DNA of 64,000 nucleotides from Anaerolineae bacterium (lineage in GTDB: Bacteria > Chloroflexota > Anaerolineae > Promineifilales > Promineifilaceae): assembly GCA_023384415.1 (NCBI GenBank), contig JAHDWJ010000006.1, forward strand, positions 41,162-105,161, written 5' to 3'. Below the pieces are notes generated by a model. The model was not told where the DNA came from. It saw only the letters and a list, made by a program, of their open reading frames with translations, and made no database searches. Both the position numbers and the translations under genes were made by a program. Each line of letters starts with the position of its first letter. The first letter of the stretch is position 1. This document shows positions 16,856 to 26,748 of this stretch, in pieces.

Positions 16856-17590
16856 ATGCACCGCCTTACCTTGCCGTTCCTTATGCTCCTGCTCCTCTCG
16901 CTGGCGTGTGGCAGCTCCTCTCTGCCATCGCTGGTGGGTGGGAGTACCCCTGTGCCAACCCCAGTACCTATCCCACCGGATGAGCTGGTTGCTTACCGGG
17001 TGCCGCTCTATACGGTCGCCTTACAGCCGGGGACAACGGTGCCAGGGACGTTCATGGAGTATGTGGGGCGCTCAGGGGAGTTTTATCAAGTAAAAATTGA
17101 TGGCCTGGTGACAAATAAGCGGGCCGGAGATTCCTTTACCTGGCGCGGGGTGCGTGCCCCGTCGGTCTATGCAGTTTATAACTTACGCCTGGCAACCGAA
17201 ATTTTTGGTGGGTTGACAGCGGCCGGGGCGGTTGAAGTGATGGTGTTTAATCCCCGCCCCACTACCCTGCCCCCAACCGCCTTGCCGACCCGCCCCCCTG
17301 ATTACAACAACATTCCCATCAGCTTTACCGTGCCCAGGGGGGAGATAATTCCGGGCACGACCCTGCAATTTATCAATGTGGTGGATAATCAGGCCCAGAT
17401 TGGCGGCCGCGCCGGGTATCCCTATGTGGCGGTGGCGGATTCGCTCGACTGGTTAGGCACATTGCGGGAGAATGTCACGGTGCGGTACAGCTTGCGGGTG
17501 ATTCGGATTGACCCCGAATTTATCCGGGTGGATGGGACAATGGAAATGTGGCTCACGGAGTGGCATGAACTACAGCTATCCCCTCGATGA
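16856..17590 (+). CDS. Lipoprotein with duplicated domain, function unknown
   Basis: Protein of 244 residues. A signal peptide ends in a lipobox (LSLACGSS), so it should be anchored on the outside of the membrane. A Pro/Thr linker is followed by two similar halves: VPLYTVALQPGTTVPGTFMEYV... and ISFTVPRGEIIPGTTLQFINVV..., each ending in a valine-rich strand (VEVMVFNP, VDGTMEMWLTE). I do not recognise the family. The 3' end overlaps the next gene by 26 bp. Confidence 0.75.
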   Translation: MHRLTLPFLMLLLLSLACGSSSLPSLVGGSTPVPTPVPIPPDELVAYRVPLYTVALQPGTTVPGTFMEYVGRSGEFYQVKIDGLVTNKRAGDSFTWRGVRAPSVYAVYNLRLATEIFGGLTAAGAVEVMVFNPRPTTLPPTALPTRPPDYNNIPISFTVPRGEIIPGTTLQFINVVDNQAQIGGRAGYPYVAVADSLDWLGTLRENVTVRYSLRVIRIDPEFIRVDGTMEMWLTEWHELQLSPR

Positions 17591-19061
17591 ATGGGTATCC
17601 CGCAATCCGTTTCGCGGCCGCCAACCCCAACTGGCCCCCATCCCCCCGTTTAGCGAATGGCGATCCCTGCTGCCGGCCCCCATCCTGCCCGACCAGCCAG
17701 GGTGGGTAGAAATGTATTGGCGAGCCTGGGAGATGGCCTGCCATAACTGCCGCCTGCCCCTGCCGGACTCTGGTTTTGTCTCCCGCTTCATAGATACCGC
17801 CTTTAACGACCATACCTTCCTCTGGGACAGCGCGTTTATGGTGCAGTTTGGTCTCTATGGGCGGCACATCTTCCCGTTTATAGGCACCCTGGATAATTTT
17901 TACGCTAAACAGCATGATGATGGCTGGATTTGCCGGGAAATCAATACCCGGGATGGGCAAGATTTTTTCACCCGCTTTGATCCCAATGGCACCGGCCCTA
18001 ACATTTTAGGTTGGGCTGAATGGCGTTATATCCGTCAGACGGGTGAAGAAGAGCGTATTCCCCTGGTGTTTTGGCCGCTGCTGGCTTACCATCGCTGGTG
18101 TAAGGCCCACCGCACCTGGCCCAATGGCCTCTATTGGGCCACTGGTCTCAGCAGCGGCATGGATAACCAGCCCCGTGTACCCGACAGCCTCTATTATCAT
18201 CACCATTGGACATGGATTGACGCTTCTCTGCAAGGGGCGTTGAGTGCTTATTATCTGGAGCAGATGGCTACCTACCTGGGAGAGAATCAGTTGACCCAGG
18301 AGTTAGCCAATGAACGGGTGGGTTTGCTGGAGAAGATAAACCGGCTGCTGTGGGATGACGCGGCCGCGTTCTACAAAGATGGGGATCCCCAGGGCAAACT
18401 CAGCCCGGTCAAAACCATCGGCGCGTATTGGGCCTTACTCGACCGGCAGCTGATCCCAGAGAAGCGGCTGGTGCCCTTTCTCAACCATTTGCGCCAGGAG
18501 AGTGCTTTTAAGCGGCCGCATCGCATCCCATCCATCTCCGCTGATAGTGAAGGGTACAATGGGCAAACGGGTGGCTATTGGCAGGGTGGGGTGTGGTCTC
18601 CCACCAACTACATGGTTCTCAAAGGGCTGCGCTTGAAGGGGCATCACGGCCTGGCCCACGAGATCGCCCTCAACCATGTTGCCCAGGTGTATGAGCAGTT
18701 CCGGCAAACCAATACCTTTTGGGAAAATTATGCCCCGGACGCGGCCGCGCCAGGGCAGCCCGCCAAGAGCCATTTCGTCGGTTGGACCGGCCTCACCCCC
18801 ATCGCCATCTTATTAGAAGACATCATCGGCTTGAGTGTAGATTGGCCTGCCCGCCGCGTCACCTGGGATCGTCGCTACAGCGGCCCCGTATACGGCGTCA
18901 ACAACTACCCCCTCGGCCCCGAAGGCACCCTCGACATCCTCAGCGACAACCACCGGCTCACCATCAGCAGCGATGTCAACTTCACTCTCATCGTCCAAGA
19001 CCCTGAAGGCAGCGTCCAGGCCGCCATCACCCCAGGGTTGAATGAGATTGATTTGAGTTAA
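17565..19061 (+). CDS. MGH1-like (trehalase/GH63-type) glycoside hydrolase
   Basis: (alpha/alpha)6-barrel glycosidase-like protein of 498 residues, probably cytoplasmic because no signal peptide is seen. Motifs of the GH37/GH63/MGH1 group: DHTFLWDSAFMVQFGLYG, DGWICREINTRDGQDFF, NGLYWATGLSSGMDNQPR, WIDASLQGALSAYYL, GGYWQGGVWSPTNYMVLKGL and TNTFWENYAPD. The catalytic acid is expected in the SGMDN region and the base near TFWENY. The frame opens at 17508, but the ATG at 17565 better fits the start and gives a short overlap with the lipoprotein gene. Substrate unknown; probably an alpha-linked oligosaccharide. Confidence 0.8.
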   Translation: MNYSYPLDEWVSRNPFRGRQPQLAPIPPFSEWRSLLPAPILPDQPGWVEMYWRAWEMACHNCRLPLPDSGFVSRFIDTAFNDHTFLWDSAFMVQFGLYGRHIFPFIGTLDNFYAKQHDDGWICREINTRDGQDFFTRFDPNGTGPNILGWAEWRYIRQTGEEERIPLVFWPLLAYHRWCKAHRTWPNGLYWATGLSSGMDNQPRVPDSLYYHHHWTWIDASLQGALSAYYLEQMATYLGENQLTQELANERVGLLEKINRLLWDDAAAFYKDGDPQGKLSPVKTIGAYWALLDRQLIPEKRLVPFLNHLRQESAFKRPHRIPSISADSEGYNGQTGGYWQGGVWSPTNYMVLKGLRLKGHHGLAHEIALNHVAQVYEQFRQTNTFWENYAPDAAAPGQPAKSHFVGWTGLTPIAILLEDIIGLSVDWPARRVTWDRRYSGPVYGVNNYPLGPEGTLDILSDNHRLTISSDVNFTLIVQDPEGSVQAAITPGLNEIDLS

Positions 19062-19065
19062 GGGA

Positions 19066-19130
19066 ACGGTGGCAAAGTTGCAGAGTGGCAGAGTAGGCGA
19101 GACATTTTACCCTCATCCCTCATCCCCCAT
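19066..19130. repeat. Heptamer-type repeats before the EEP gene
   Basis: GTGGCAAAGTTGCAGAGTGGCAGAG words and then CCCTCAT CCCTCAT CCCCCAT (7-nt period, 19110-19130). The repeat runs right up to the ATG of the following gene; the frame would read through it if an earlier start were used. Confidence 0.65.
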
Positions 19131-19899
19131 GCCTACCCTCTCCATCGCCACCTTGAATTTACGCAACCGGCAAGACCGCTGGTATGAGCGACGGGAGCTG
19201 CTGGTGGCGGAAATTTTAGAAAAACAGCCCGATGTGTTGGCCTTACAGGAGATCAGTATGCCTATCGGCCAGGGACGCTGGCTGCGTAACCAGGTTAATT
19301 TACGGCTGACGGGCAAATCGGGCCGGCCGTACCGCCTGGTCCAGCGGCGCAAGCGGCATCTAATCGAAGGGTACAAGGAAGGAATTGGGTTTTTAACCAA
19401 ACTGCCGGTAGTAGCCGAGAGTACCCTGGGGTTGGGATATCGCGGCCGCGTCGCTTTACGGCTCACTCTGGAACTGCCAACCGGGCAGCTGCTAGATGTC
19501 ATCTGCACCCATTTCCATCACGGTCCGGAGAACATCGAAGCCCGGCACGAGCAGGCGATGCAGTTGGTGGGCTGGCTGGCCGAAGACCCTAACCGGCTGC
19601 CCAACCAGATAGTGGCGGGGGATTTTAATGATGTGCCAGACAGCCTGGCCATTCAGGCCATCAAACAGGCGTACCGCTCCGCTTACCAGCTCAAACACGG
19701 CCACGAACCCTTGGCCACCTTCCCCACCGCCCTGGTACAGCCCCCCCCGCCGATGGGGGTCTGCCTCGATTACATCTTCCTCTCTTCGGCTATCAAAACG
19801 GTTGAAAAAGCGGAAATATTTGCCCGCAACGCGGCCGCGACCGATGACACCCTTTACCCCAGTGACCACGTAGGGTTATTGGCGGTAATCACCGTGTGA
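19129..19899 (+). CDS. Endonuclease/exonuclease/phosphatase (EEP) family hydrolase
   Basis: EEP-fold metal-dependent phosphoesterase of 256 residues. Motifs: IATLNLRN at the start, LALQEIS (metal-binding Glu), CTHFHHGPENIEARHEQ (catalytic His), AGDFNDVPDS (Asp/Asn), LDYIFLSS and PSDHVGLLAVI (terminal catalytic Asp-His). Such proteins cleave DNA, sphingomyelin, inositol phosphates or similar phosphoesters; the substrate is not evident. ATG at 19129; an earlier start at 19069 would translate a tandem repeat and is rejected. It follows the glycosidase gene on the same strand. Confidence 0.88.
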   Translation: MPTLSIATLNLRNRQDRWYERRELLVAEILEKQPDVLALQEISMPIGQGRWLRNQVNLRLTGKSGRPYRLVQRRKRHLIEGYKEGIGFLTKLPVVAESTLGLGYRGRVALRLTLELPTGQLLDVICTHFHHGPENIEARHEQAMQLVGWLAEDPNRLPNQIVAGDFNDVPDSLAIQAIKQAYRSAYQLKHGHEPLATFPTALVQPPPPMGVCLDYIFLSSAIKTVEKAEIFARNAAATDDTLYPSDHVGLLAVITV

Positions 19900-19932
19900 G
19901 AAATAGTTGTTTCCCTGAGCCAATAAAATGAC

Positions 19933-20766
19933 ATGAATCTGTGGCATAGTGAAAGGCAAATCGTGATAGACCAAATGGGGCGTGAGTTGACAGTTCCGTC
20001 GCGGCCGCAGCGCATCATCTCCCTCGTCCCTTCACAAACGGAACTGCTTTTTGATCTGGGGCTGGCAGCGGTGATTGTTGGCCGCACTAAATTTTGCCTT
20101 CACCCGACGGCTAAGGTCAGGCAAAAGCCGAGTGTGGGGGGCACCAAACAGTTTCGTTTTGACCTGATTGACCAACTGCAACCTGATCTGATCATTGGCA
20201 ACAAAGAAGAAAATTATCAGGCCGGAATTGAGCGGCTGGCGGCCCAATACCCGGTTTGGATGAGCGACATCACTAACCTGGCGCAGGCGTTAGCGATGAT
20301 CCGCCAGGTGGGGAAGCTGGTAGACCGGAAAGGGCCGGCCGAACAGTTAGCGGCCGCGATTGAAAAAGAGTTTGCTACCTTGCCACGCCTGTCGCGGCCG
20401 CGGCGGGTGGGCTACTTCATCTGGCAAAACCCTTACATGGTCGCCGGTCAGTCCACCTTCATCCATGATATGCTCGACCGGTGCGGCTTTGTCAACCCGT
20501 TTGCCGAAGAGGGCAGCGGCCGCTACCCAGAACTCACCCCCGACCAGATTCGGGCGGCCAACCTGGATCTCATCTTGCTGGCCTCGGAGCCATTCCCCTT
20601 TGCCGAAAAACATCGCCAGATGTTCCTAACCCAATTTGATTGCCCCGTTCACCTGGTAGATGGGGAGATGTTTTCCTGGTATGGCAGTCGCCTCTTGCTC
20701 GCGGCCGCTTACCTGCAGCAGCTCATCTTGGGATTGGAGGGGATTGCCCACCCTATGTGTTCTTAA
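19933..20766 (+). CDS. BtuF-like helical-backbone metal/cobalamin binding protein
   Basis: Two-lobe periplasmic-binding-protein fold of 277 residues with the long connecting helix: PQRIISLVPSQTELLFDLGL, VGRTKFCLHP, VGGTKQFRFDLIDQLQPDLIIGNKEEN and DLILLASEPFPFAEKH. BtuF and FhuD relatives bind cobalamin or siderophores for ABC import. No signal peptide or lipobox is present at the ATG (19933) and no transporter genes are adjacent, so it may act in the cytoplasm or be a stand-alone member. It ends convergent with ftsZ, with a repeat element in between. Confidence 0.8.
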   Translation: MNLWHSERQIVIDQMGRELTVPSRPQRIISLVPSQTELLFDLGLAAVIVGRTKFCLHPTAKVRQKPSVGGTKQFRFDLIDQLQPDLIIGNKEENYQAGIERLAAQYPVWMSDITNLAQALAMIRQVGKLVDRKGPAEQLAAAIEKEFATLPRLSRPRRVGYFIWQNPYMVAGQSTFIHDMLDRCGFVNPFAEEGSGRYPELTPDQIRAANLDLILLASEPFPFAEKHRQMFLTQFDCPVHLVDGEMFSWYGSRLLLAAAYLQQLILGLEGIAHPMCS

Positions 20767-20772
20767 AAACTT

Positions 20773-20869
20773 ACTGGACTCTGGCAAAAATTGATTTCAC
20801 CAGTGGTAATAACCAATACACCAATACAGTAATAACCAGTGATCAGATCAAAAAACGCCAGACTCCAGT
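20773..20869. repeat. 97-bp repeat element with terminal inverted repeats (copy A)
   Basis: ACTGGACTCTGGC (20773-20785) and GCCAGACTCCAGT (20857-20869) are inverted with one mismatch. The interior has ATTGATTTCACC, ACCAATACACCAATA and GATCAAAAAACG. Copy B is at 43421-43496 and a fragment at 42598-42622. It lies between two convergent genes and contains no ORF; it is MITE- or REP-like. Confidence 0.75.
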
Positions 20870-20895
20870 ACCTTACAAAAAGCTGGCCCTGGGCC

Positions 20896-22104
20896 TTATT
20901 TCTTGCGTAAGAAGGCGGGAATGTCCAGGTCGTTGGGGCGGTAGGTGGGTTGGACGCGCTGGGGCTGACTGCCCCCGGCCCGCACTGGGGCTCCAACTGG
21001 CTGCTCTACCTGCGGCCGCGTACTGCCCGCTCCTCCACTTGTGGTCACATTGCTACTCACCCGGCCCAGCGGCCGCGCCATCGGCAAAGTATGATCAAAC
21101 CCGGTGGCAATGACCGTTATCCGAATCCCATCCTTCATCGCCGGGTCAATCACCGCCCCAAAAATCAGGTTCACATCGGGGTGGGCCGCTTCCCGCACCA
21201 ACGAGGCCGCCTGGTTAATCTCAAACAGGGTTAGATCATCGCCGCCGGTCACGTTGAACAAGATACCTCTGGCCCCGTCAATAGTCACATCGAGTAGCTT
21301 ACTGGCTAAGGCTTGCGCGGCCGCGTCCTGGGCCCGATTCTCCCCGCTGCCATGTCCCACGGCCATCAACGCTGCCCCACCCAACGACATAATCGTCTTC
21401 ACATCGGCGAAATCCAGGTTAATCAACCCCGGCACCGTAATCAGTTCACTGATCCCTTGAATCCCCTGCCGCAGCACCTCATCAGCCATGCGGAAGGAGT
21501 CCAGCAGAGACATCCGCTTATCGGCTGTCTCCAGCAGCTTGTCATTGGGAATAACAATGAGAGTATCTACCTGCTCCTTGAGCCGGTTGATCCCTTCCTC
21601 GGCCGCCTTGAGCCGGTGAGTGCCCTCAAAAGAAAACGGGCGCGTCACCACGCCAATAGTCAACGCCCCGGCCTCACGGGCCACCTTGGCCACAATCGGG
21701 GCGGCCCCCGTGCCCGTACCCCCGCCCATGCCCGCCGTCACAAACACCATGTCAGACCCTTTGAGTAGTTGATGCAGTTCCTCCTCAGACTCCTCGGCCG
21801 CCCGCAGCCCAACTTCCGGGTTGCCCCCAGCCCCCAGCCCCCGGGTAGTGCGCTCGCCAATGTGAATCCGTTTGGGGGCTTCACTGCGGAGCAAGGCCTG
21901 GTTATCCGTGTTGATGGCCATAAAATCCACCCCCACAATTCCTTCGCTGATCATCCGGTTGACGGCATTGCTGCCCCCCCCGCCGACACCCACCACCCGA
22001 ATCAGGGCGTTGCCTTCTATCTCCGGCACACGGCTTAAGCCGTACCCATTGCCACTCGTGCGTGGCTCTGTCCTTCCTGGTAATTCTCTGCTTCTCTGGT
22101 TCAT
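20896..22104 (-). CDS. ftsZ: Cell division GTPase FtsZ
   Basis: Tubulin homologue of 402 residues that forms the division ring. GTP-binding motifs: [15 protein letters not shown], the tubulin signature [13 protein letters not shown] and the T7-loop region [12 protein letters not shown] variable linker precedes the conserved C-terminal peptide [11 protein letters not shown], which binds FtsA or SepF. Last gene of the minus-strand dcw cluster. ATG at 22104 fits the family, with a 35-residue N-terminal extension ahead of the core. Confidence 0.98.
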   Translation of the reverse strand: MNQRSRELPGRTEPRTSGNGYGLSRVPEIEGNALIRVVGVGGGGSNAVNRMISEGIVGVDFMAINTDNQALLRSEAPKRIHIGERTTRGLGAGGNPEVGLRAAEESEEELHQLLKGSDMVFVTAGMGGGTGTGAAPIVAKVAREAGALTIGVVTRPFSFEGTHRLKAAEEGINRLKEQVDTLIVIPNDKLLETADKRMSLLDSFRMADEVLRQGIQGISELITVPGLINLDFADVKTIMSLGGAALMAVGHGSGENRAQDAAAQALASKLLDVTIDGARGILFNVTGGDDLTLFEINQAASLVREAAHPDVNLIFGAVIDPAMKDGIRITVIATGFDHTLPMARPLGRVSSNVTTSGGAGSTRPQVEQPVGAPVRAGGSQPQRVQPTYRPNDLDIPAFLRKK

Positions 22105-22120
22105 GTTCTTTTCCCTCTCT

Positions 22121-22188
22121 ACTAGGGAGACTGGAGACCGGAGACTAAATTACCTGTCTCCAGTCTCTACTCTCCAATCTCTTCCTGC
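22121..22188. repeat. Heptamer repeats with 12-bp hairpin between ftsA and ftsZ
   Basis: GAGACTGGAGAC (22127-22138) and its exact complement GTCTCCAGTCTC (22156-22167) surround a short loop. Flanking words (GGAGACC, TCTCCAATCTCT) keep the 7-nt period. It could modulate ftsZ expression relative to ftsA. Confidence 0.7.
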
Positions 22189-22190
22189 TC

Positions 22191-23408
22191 TTATCCCGGC
22201 AGTAACGCCTTTAGAAACTTGCCAATACGCTGCCCCCACTCACCGGCACGGGCCGACCCTGGCCGGTATGCCTGGTGATCGCTCATGGCCCAGCGCAGGA
22301 GACCAACGCTGGTGGCATAAGCCGGGCTGCTAATCGCCTCGACCAGGCCGACCAAATTTTTGGGCGGCGCGATACGGGCGGGGACACCTAATGTTTTGCT
22401 GGCTAATTCGGTAATGCCCCGTGTCTGGGCTACCCCCCCGGTCAGGACGATGCCTGCGGGGAGCAGCCCGTTGTAGCCAGATTCTTTGATGTTCTGGGCG
22501 ATGAGTTGGAATATCTCTTCGGCCCTGGCTTCAATAACGTGGGCTAAATCTTGCCGTCCTACCTGGATTTTTTCGCCGCCGAATGGTTCGACGGTGAAGA
22601 TGTTGTTGGGGTCAATTTCTTTGGGGCGGCAGTCCCCATATTGCAACTTCACCCGCTCGGCCACCTCAAACGGAACCCGCAGGCCGATGGCGATGTCGTT
22701 GGTGATATGGCTGCCCCCAATGGGCAAGACGGCGGTATGCCAGGCCATTCCCTCGGTGTACAGAGCGATGTCGGTGGTGCCCCCGCCGATGTCGGCCAGC
22801 AGCACCCCCATCTCCCGCTCGGATGGTTCCAACACCGCTTCGGCTGAGGCCAGGGCGTTGAGGACGAACTCTTCGGGGGTGATGCCGACGGTTTGGGTGC
22901 AGAGGGCCAGGTTTTGTAAAGCGGCCGCGGCCGCGGTCACAATATGGGCTTCCACTTCTAACCGGTAGCCAAACATGCCCAGTGGATTCTTCACCTCATC
23001 ATTCTCATCAATCTTGTAGCGGCGGGGCACCAGGTGAACGATTTGCCGGTGCTGGGGGATGGAGATCGCCTGGGCCATCTCCAGGGCGCGGCCAATATCA
23101 GCGACCACCACCCCCCCCTCGTTGCGGCCGATGGGGGCCGTGCCACTGCTGTTGGTAGATTGGATATGCTCCCCGGCCATGCTGATAAACGCCCGTGACA
23201 AATCATAGCCAGAAGTTTGTTCTGCCTTTTCCACGGCCCGGGCAATGGCTACACTGGCTTCACTGGGATTAACCACCATTCCTTTCTTGAGGCCCCGCGA
23301 AGGTTCAATGCCAATGCCGATGATGCGTAGCTGCCCCTGTCGGGCTTCCCCCACAATGGCGCATATTTTAGTCGTGCCGATGTCTAAGGCGAAAATGATT
23401 TGATCCAT
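22191..23408 (-). CDS. ftsA: Cell division protein FtsA
   Basis: Actin-like ATPase of 405 residues that tethers FtsZ to the membrane. ALDIGTTKICAIVGE (phosphate 1), the SHS2 subdomain (AFISMAGEHIQSTNSSG), LLADIGGGTTDIALYTEG (phosphate 2) and IVLTGGVAQTRGITELA (adenosine) are in place. The C terminus GEWGQRIGKFLKALLPG looks like the amphipathic membrane-targeting helix. ATG at 23408. Two overlapping GCGGCCGC copies (22921, 22927) encode a TAAAAALQN run in the 1C region. Confidence 0.97.
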   Translation of the reverse strand: MDQIIFALDIGTTKICAIVGEARQGQLRIIGIGIEPSRGLKKGMVVNPSEASVAIARAVEKAEQTSGYDLSRAFISMAGEHIQSTNSSGTAPIGRNEGGVVVADIGRALEMAQAISIPQHRQIVHLVPRRYKIDENDEVKNPLGMFGYRLEVEAHIVTAAAAALQNLALCTQTVGITPEEFVLNALASAEAVLEPSEREMGVLLADIGGGTTDIALYTEGMAWHTAVLPIGGSHITNDIAIGLRVPFEVAERVKLQYGDCRPKEIDPNNIFTVEPFGGEKIQVGRQDLAHVIEARAEEIFQLIAQNIKESGYNGLLPAGIVLTGGVAQTRGITELASKTLGVPARIAPPKNLVGLVEAISSPAYATSVGLLRWAMSDHQAYRPGSARAGEWGQRIGKFLKALLPG

Positions 23409-23416
23409 GGTTAGTT

Positions 23417-23506
23417 TCTAGTGGCAGAGTGGCAGAGTGGCAAAGTAGCGTAATCTCCCAATCTCTTTATCACTCAGTCTCCAGTCTCCAGTCTCCAATC
23501 TCTCAA
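23417..23506. repeat. Tandem repeats between ftsQ and ftsA
   Basis: GTGGCAGAGTGGCAGAGTGG (8-9-nt period) followed by CCAGTCT CCAGTCT CCAATCT (7-nt period). No ORF. Confidence 0.7.
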
Positions 23507-23510
23507 TCCC

Positions 23511-24470
23511 CTACTCTGCCGCATAATACGGCTTCTGCTGGTTGCTGACGCTGATGTAACGGGGAGCGCGGCCGCGAGACAGCAGGTCGGCGACGATGGT
23601 TTCATAAACAACCAGCTTCTGGTGCATATCCAGGCCGGTGCCGAAATAGGCCCGCCACCCCCGGCCATCCTGGTAACTTAACCCCTCGGCGGGTTCATAA
23701 TAGAACCGTTCAATGTTGGGGCGAAGCTGTTTGAGCAGTAGAGCCCCTTCTAAAATGTCCAACGAGATGAAGCCGATCACCACCGGCGGTTCCGTCTCCA
23801 GAGCGAACGGGTCTTGGGCGTCCTCCAGGGGTGGGGGGACGCGCAGGGGTGGGTTGCTCATTTGGGACTGGATATGGAGCAGCCCCGGAATGTCGGCGCG
23901 CGCGGGCATCAGGCTGCCTTTAGCGTTGATCCAGTAGGTTTGCCCCGCTTCTTCCCAAATAGCCACGGGGGTATCTTCGATGACGGTGATGCTGACTTTG
24001 TTGGGCCAGCGTAGGGTCACGGTAGCGGAAATAATGCCAGGAATATCGTCTATGGCCGCGGCCGCCGCTACCGGATCGGCGGCAAAAATATGAATCCCCC
24101 CCAGCCCGCTCACATCAGCCACTTCCTGGGCCGGAATGGCTGATACCCCAGAGATAGGCATGGTGGTCACATAAAATTGCTCATCCAGGCCGATGGTGAT
24201 GATGGCATATAGGGTAATGGCCAGTAAGACCAGGCTGATCCAGCGGGGGGAAACGGCAACCTGGGCCAACTGCTCCCGGCCAAAGGGAAGCTGCCAGTTG
24301 AACCGCTGCCGCCGCTTGCGCCGGTTGACGGTGCTGGGCATGGATAACGACGGGGCCGGGAACGGCGCGGCCGCGTGCATTCGGCGCAGCTTCGGCTGTT
24401 TGCGTAACCGCTGGGCCGCTGGCTCCGTCGGGCGGGTATAACGTCGTTGGGGTGGATGGTCTTGTTTCAT
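23511..24470 (-). CDS. ftsQ: Cell division protein FtsQ (POTRA domain)
   Basis: Bitopic division protein of 319 residues. A long basic cytoplasmic tail (about 75 residues, RRKRRQRFNWQLP) is followed by a transmembrane helix (ISLVLLAITLYAIITIG), then a POTRA domain (MPISGVSAIPAQEVADVSGL, IPGIISATVTLRWPNKVSITV) and the FtsQ beta domain (PVAIWEEAGQTYWINAKGSL). It links the cytosolic ring to the cell-wall synthase. Location between ddl and ftsA is canonical. ATG at 24470. Confidence 0.92.
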   Translation of the reverse strand: MKQDHPPQRRYTRPTEPAAQRLRKQPKLRRMHAAAPFPAPSLSMPSTVNRRKRRQRFNWQLPFGREQLAQVAVSPRWISLVLLAITLYAIITIGLDEQFYVTTMPISGVSAIPAQEVADVSGLGGIHIFAADPVAAAAAIDDIPGIISATVTLRWPNKVSITVIEDTPVAIWEEAGQTYWINAKGSLMPARADIPGLLHIQSQMSNPPLRVPPPLEDAQDPFALETEPPVVIGFISLDILEGALLLKQLRPNIERFYYEPAEGLSYQDGRGWRAYFGTGLDMHQKLVVYETIVADLLSRGRAPRYISVSNQQKPYYAAE

Positions 24471-24489
24471 GATCCGTGTGCCGTAATTA

Positions 24490-24555
24490 GTGAACAGTGA
24501 ACCGTAAGCAGTAATCAGGGTGCAGTCCCAACTAGAAACTAGAAACTAGAAACTT
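24490..24555. repeat. Heptamer repeats between ddl and ftsQ
   Basis: GTGAACAGTGAACCGTAAGCAGTAATC words, then three copies of AACTAGA (24528-24552). The ddl stop region overlaps the last unit. Confidence 0.7.
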
Positions 24556-25633
24556 TATACCGTAACTGCTCCTTTTCCGCCGCCCGTTCCAGGGCCAGGT
24601 CTACCAGCCGGTCTAATAACGCCGGGTAACTTAACCCTGTCGCTTCCCACAGTTTGGGGTACATAGAAATCTGGGTGAAGCCGGGGATGGTGTTGATTTC
24701 ATTGATATAAACCGCGCCCGTTTCGTTATCCAGGAGCATATCTACCCGCCCCAGGCCAGCACAATCAATGGCCTGATATGCCTGCACGGCCATCAGCCGC
24801 ACCTGGTTGGCTAACTCCTCGCTGATGGGGGCCGGGATGAGCAGATCAGAATCGTCGCTGATATATTTGGCCACGTAATCGTAAAATTCTCGCCGCGGCC
24901 GCACCTCACCCACTACACTGGCAATCGGCTCATCATTGCCCAACACGGAGACCTCTAGCTCACGAGCCTTGATCCCTTGCTCAACGATGAGTCGCCGGTC
25001 ATACGCGGCCGCCTGGTCTAACCCCGCCGCCAACTGCTCCCGGTTATGGCATTTGCTGATGCCTACGCTGCTGCCCAGATTGGCCGGTTTGGTAAAGACG
25101 GGGTAGGTGAGGGTCTCCTCAAGATAAGCGATAATCGCTTGCGGCCGCCTGGCCCATTCTGATTTCCGTATCAACTGCCAGGGGAGTACCGGCAGCCCGT
25201 TTGCGGCCATCACCTGCTTAAAAATCCCTTTGTCCATGCCCACCGCCGAGCCGAGAACCCCGGCCCCGATGTAAGGCACGCCGGCCAGCTCTAACAGCCC
25301 TTGCACCGTGCCATCTTCTCCATGTGGCCCATGCAGCACGGGGAAAACCAGGTCAATGGCGTTCGCGGCCGCTAACTGGCTCAATTGGGTCTCCGAACTG
25401 CCCGATTGGACAAGGGCACGGCCCGGATCGTCACTGGGGCCAGCGGTCAGAGCGGCCATCGCTTCCCCGGTCAGCCATACCCCCTCAGGGGTAATGCCAA
25501 TCTGTACTACCTCATATTTATCCGGGTTCAGGGCGTTCATCACCGACCGCGCCGAATTAAGCGACACCTCATGCTCCCCAGAGCGGCCACCAAAGATAAT
25601 CCCGATGCGAACTTTGCCTGTTTGTTTACCCAT
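24539..25633 (-). CDS. ddl: D-alanine--D-alanine ligase
   Basis: ATP-grasp ligase of 364 residues that makes D-Ala-D-Ala for the peptidoglycan stem peptide. [65 protein letters not shown] and the C-terminal metal site [20 protein letters not shown] are diagnostic. The last residues (RYKVSSF) come from the AACTAGA heptamer repeat at the stop. ATG at 25633. Confidence 0.97.
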   Translation of the reverse strand: MGKQTGKVRIGIIFGGRSGEHEVSLNSARSVMNALNPDKYEVVQIGITPEGVWLTGEAMAALTAGPSDDPGRALVQSGSSETQLSQLAAANAIDLVFPVLHGPHGEDGTVQGLLELAGVPYIGAGVLGSAVGMDKGIFKQVMAANGLPVLPWQLIRKSEWARRPQAIIAYLEETLTYPVFTKPANLGSSVGISKCHNREQLAAGLDQAAAYDRRLIVEQGIKARELEVSVLGNDEPIASVVGEVRPRREFYDYVAKYISDDSDLLIPAPISEELANQVRLMAVQAYQAIDCAGLGRVDMLLDNETGAVYINEINTIPGFTQISMYPKLWEATGLSYPALLDRLVDLALERAAEKEQLRYKVSSF

Positions 25634-25644
25634 AGTTTTTAAGT

Positions 25645-25785
25645 AAGCCGTTATCAGTAATCAGTGAGCCGTCTCCAACCTCTCCGTCTCCTAACCTGGA
25701 CGGGTGCGAAAAGATTTATCTACAGATGTCACAGAGGAACACAGATTTTAGGCTATTTGTGAAAATCGGTGTCATCTGTGGATCA
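25645..25785. repeat. Repeat-filled junction between murB and ddl
   Basis: 25645-25700 holds GTTATCAGTAATCAGTGAGCC and TCTCCAACCTCTCCGTCTCC words (7-nt type). 25711-25785 holds an ATCTGTGG-family dyad (ATTTATCTACAGATGTCACAG / GTGTCATCTGTGGATCA) in the opposite orientation to those at 15.2-15.7 kb. Confidence 0.7.
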
Positions 25786-25786
25786 C

Positions 25787-26746
25787 TCAATTCCCAAACT
25801 CCCATTCTCCCACCAACTCCACTTCCAGCTCCATCTCCACGCCGAACTGTTCACGGACGGCATTCCACGCTTCAGCGATGAGGGCGCGGATGTCTTCGGC
25901 ACTGGCGCTGCCGTCACTGACGAAGAAGTTGGCATGTTTGTTGGAAATTTCTACCTGACCGACGCGGGTGCCTTTTAGCCCGGCGGCCTCGATGAGATAA
26001 CCGGCGTAATAATGGGGCGGGTTCTTGAACATAGAGCCAACGCTGGCCCCACCTGGTTGAGTCTGTTTGCGGTGGCTGGTGAAGGCGTTGGCGCGGGCGT
26101 TCAGCACATCTACCGGCTCTGGGGTCAATTGTAATTCGGCCGAGAGAACGACTCGTCGCGGCCGCACCGTCCCCTGTTCTTGCTTCAAGGTGCTATCCCG
26201 GTACGCATAACGCAGCTCTTCGGGGGTGTAAATCCGTGCCCCGCGCCCTGGTTCCCAAATGGTCGCGGCCAATAAATTCCCTTTCATATCCCCGCCATGC
26301 GCCCCAGAGTTGCCCACAACCGCTCCACCGACGGTGCCGGGAATGTTGACCGCCCACTCCAGACCGCCCAACCCTTTGGCAATACATTGGCGGGCCAGTG
26401 AGGATAAATTGGCTCCCGATTCGGCGGTACAAATGACGTTGATCCCGTTGCTGCGGAATTTCACTTCCCGCGCCCGGTTGAAAATGACCAGCCCGCGTAC
26501 ACCCCGGTCAGAAACTAAAATGTTAGAGCCGCCCCCCAGGATGAAGTAGGGGATACTCTGGGCATAAGCCAGTTCCGCGGCCGCCTGGAGTTCACCGGCA
26601 TTGTTGACAATAAGGAACATCTCTGCCGGGCCACCCACACGGGCGGATGTATACCGGTTCAAATCTACCTGGCTCTGAAAACGGTCGCCAAATATTTCGC
26701 GGAACCGTTCGTGGATGGCATCTAATACGGATGTGGTGAGATTCAT
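25787..26746 (-). CDS. murB: UDP-N-acetylenolpyruvoylglucosamine reductase MurB
   Basis: FAD enzyme of 319 residues that reduces UDP-GlcNAc-enolpyruvate to UDP-MurNAc. [41 protein letters not shown] (FAD binding), the catalytic Ser in [11 protein letters not shown], and [21 protein letters not shown] with a conserved Glu/His set near the end are visible. ATG at 26746. Lies between ddl and murC, as in many dcw clusters. Confidence 0.97.
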   Translation of the reverse strand: MNLTTSVLDAIHERFREIFGDRFQSQVDLNRYTSARVGGPAEMFLIVNNAGELQAAAELAYAQSIPYFILGGGSNILVSDRGVRGLVIFNRAREVKFRSNGINVICTAESGANLSSLARQCIAKGLGGLEWAVNIPGTVGGAVVGNSGAHGGDMKGNLLAATIWEPGRGARIYTPEELRYAYRDSTLKQEQGTVRPRRVVLSAELQLTPEPVDVLNARANAFTSHRKQTQPGGASVGSMFKNPPHYYAGYLIEAAGLKGTRVGQVEISNKHANFFVSDGSASAEDIRALIAEAWNAVREQFGVEMELEVELVGEWEFGN

Positions 26747-26748
26747 GG

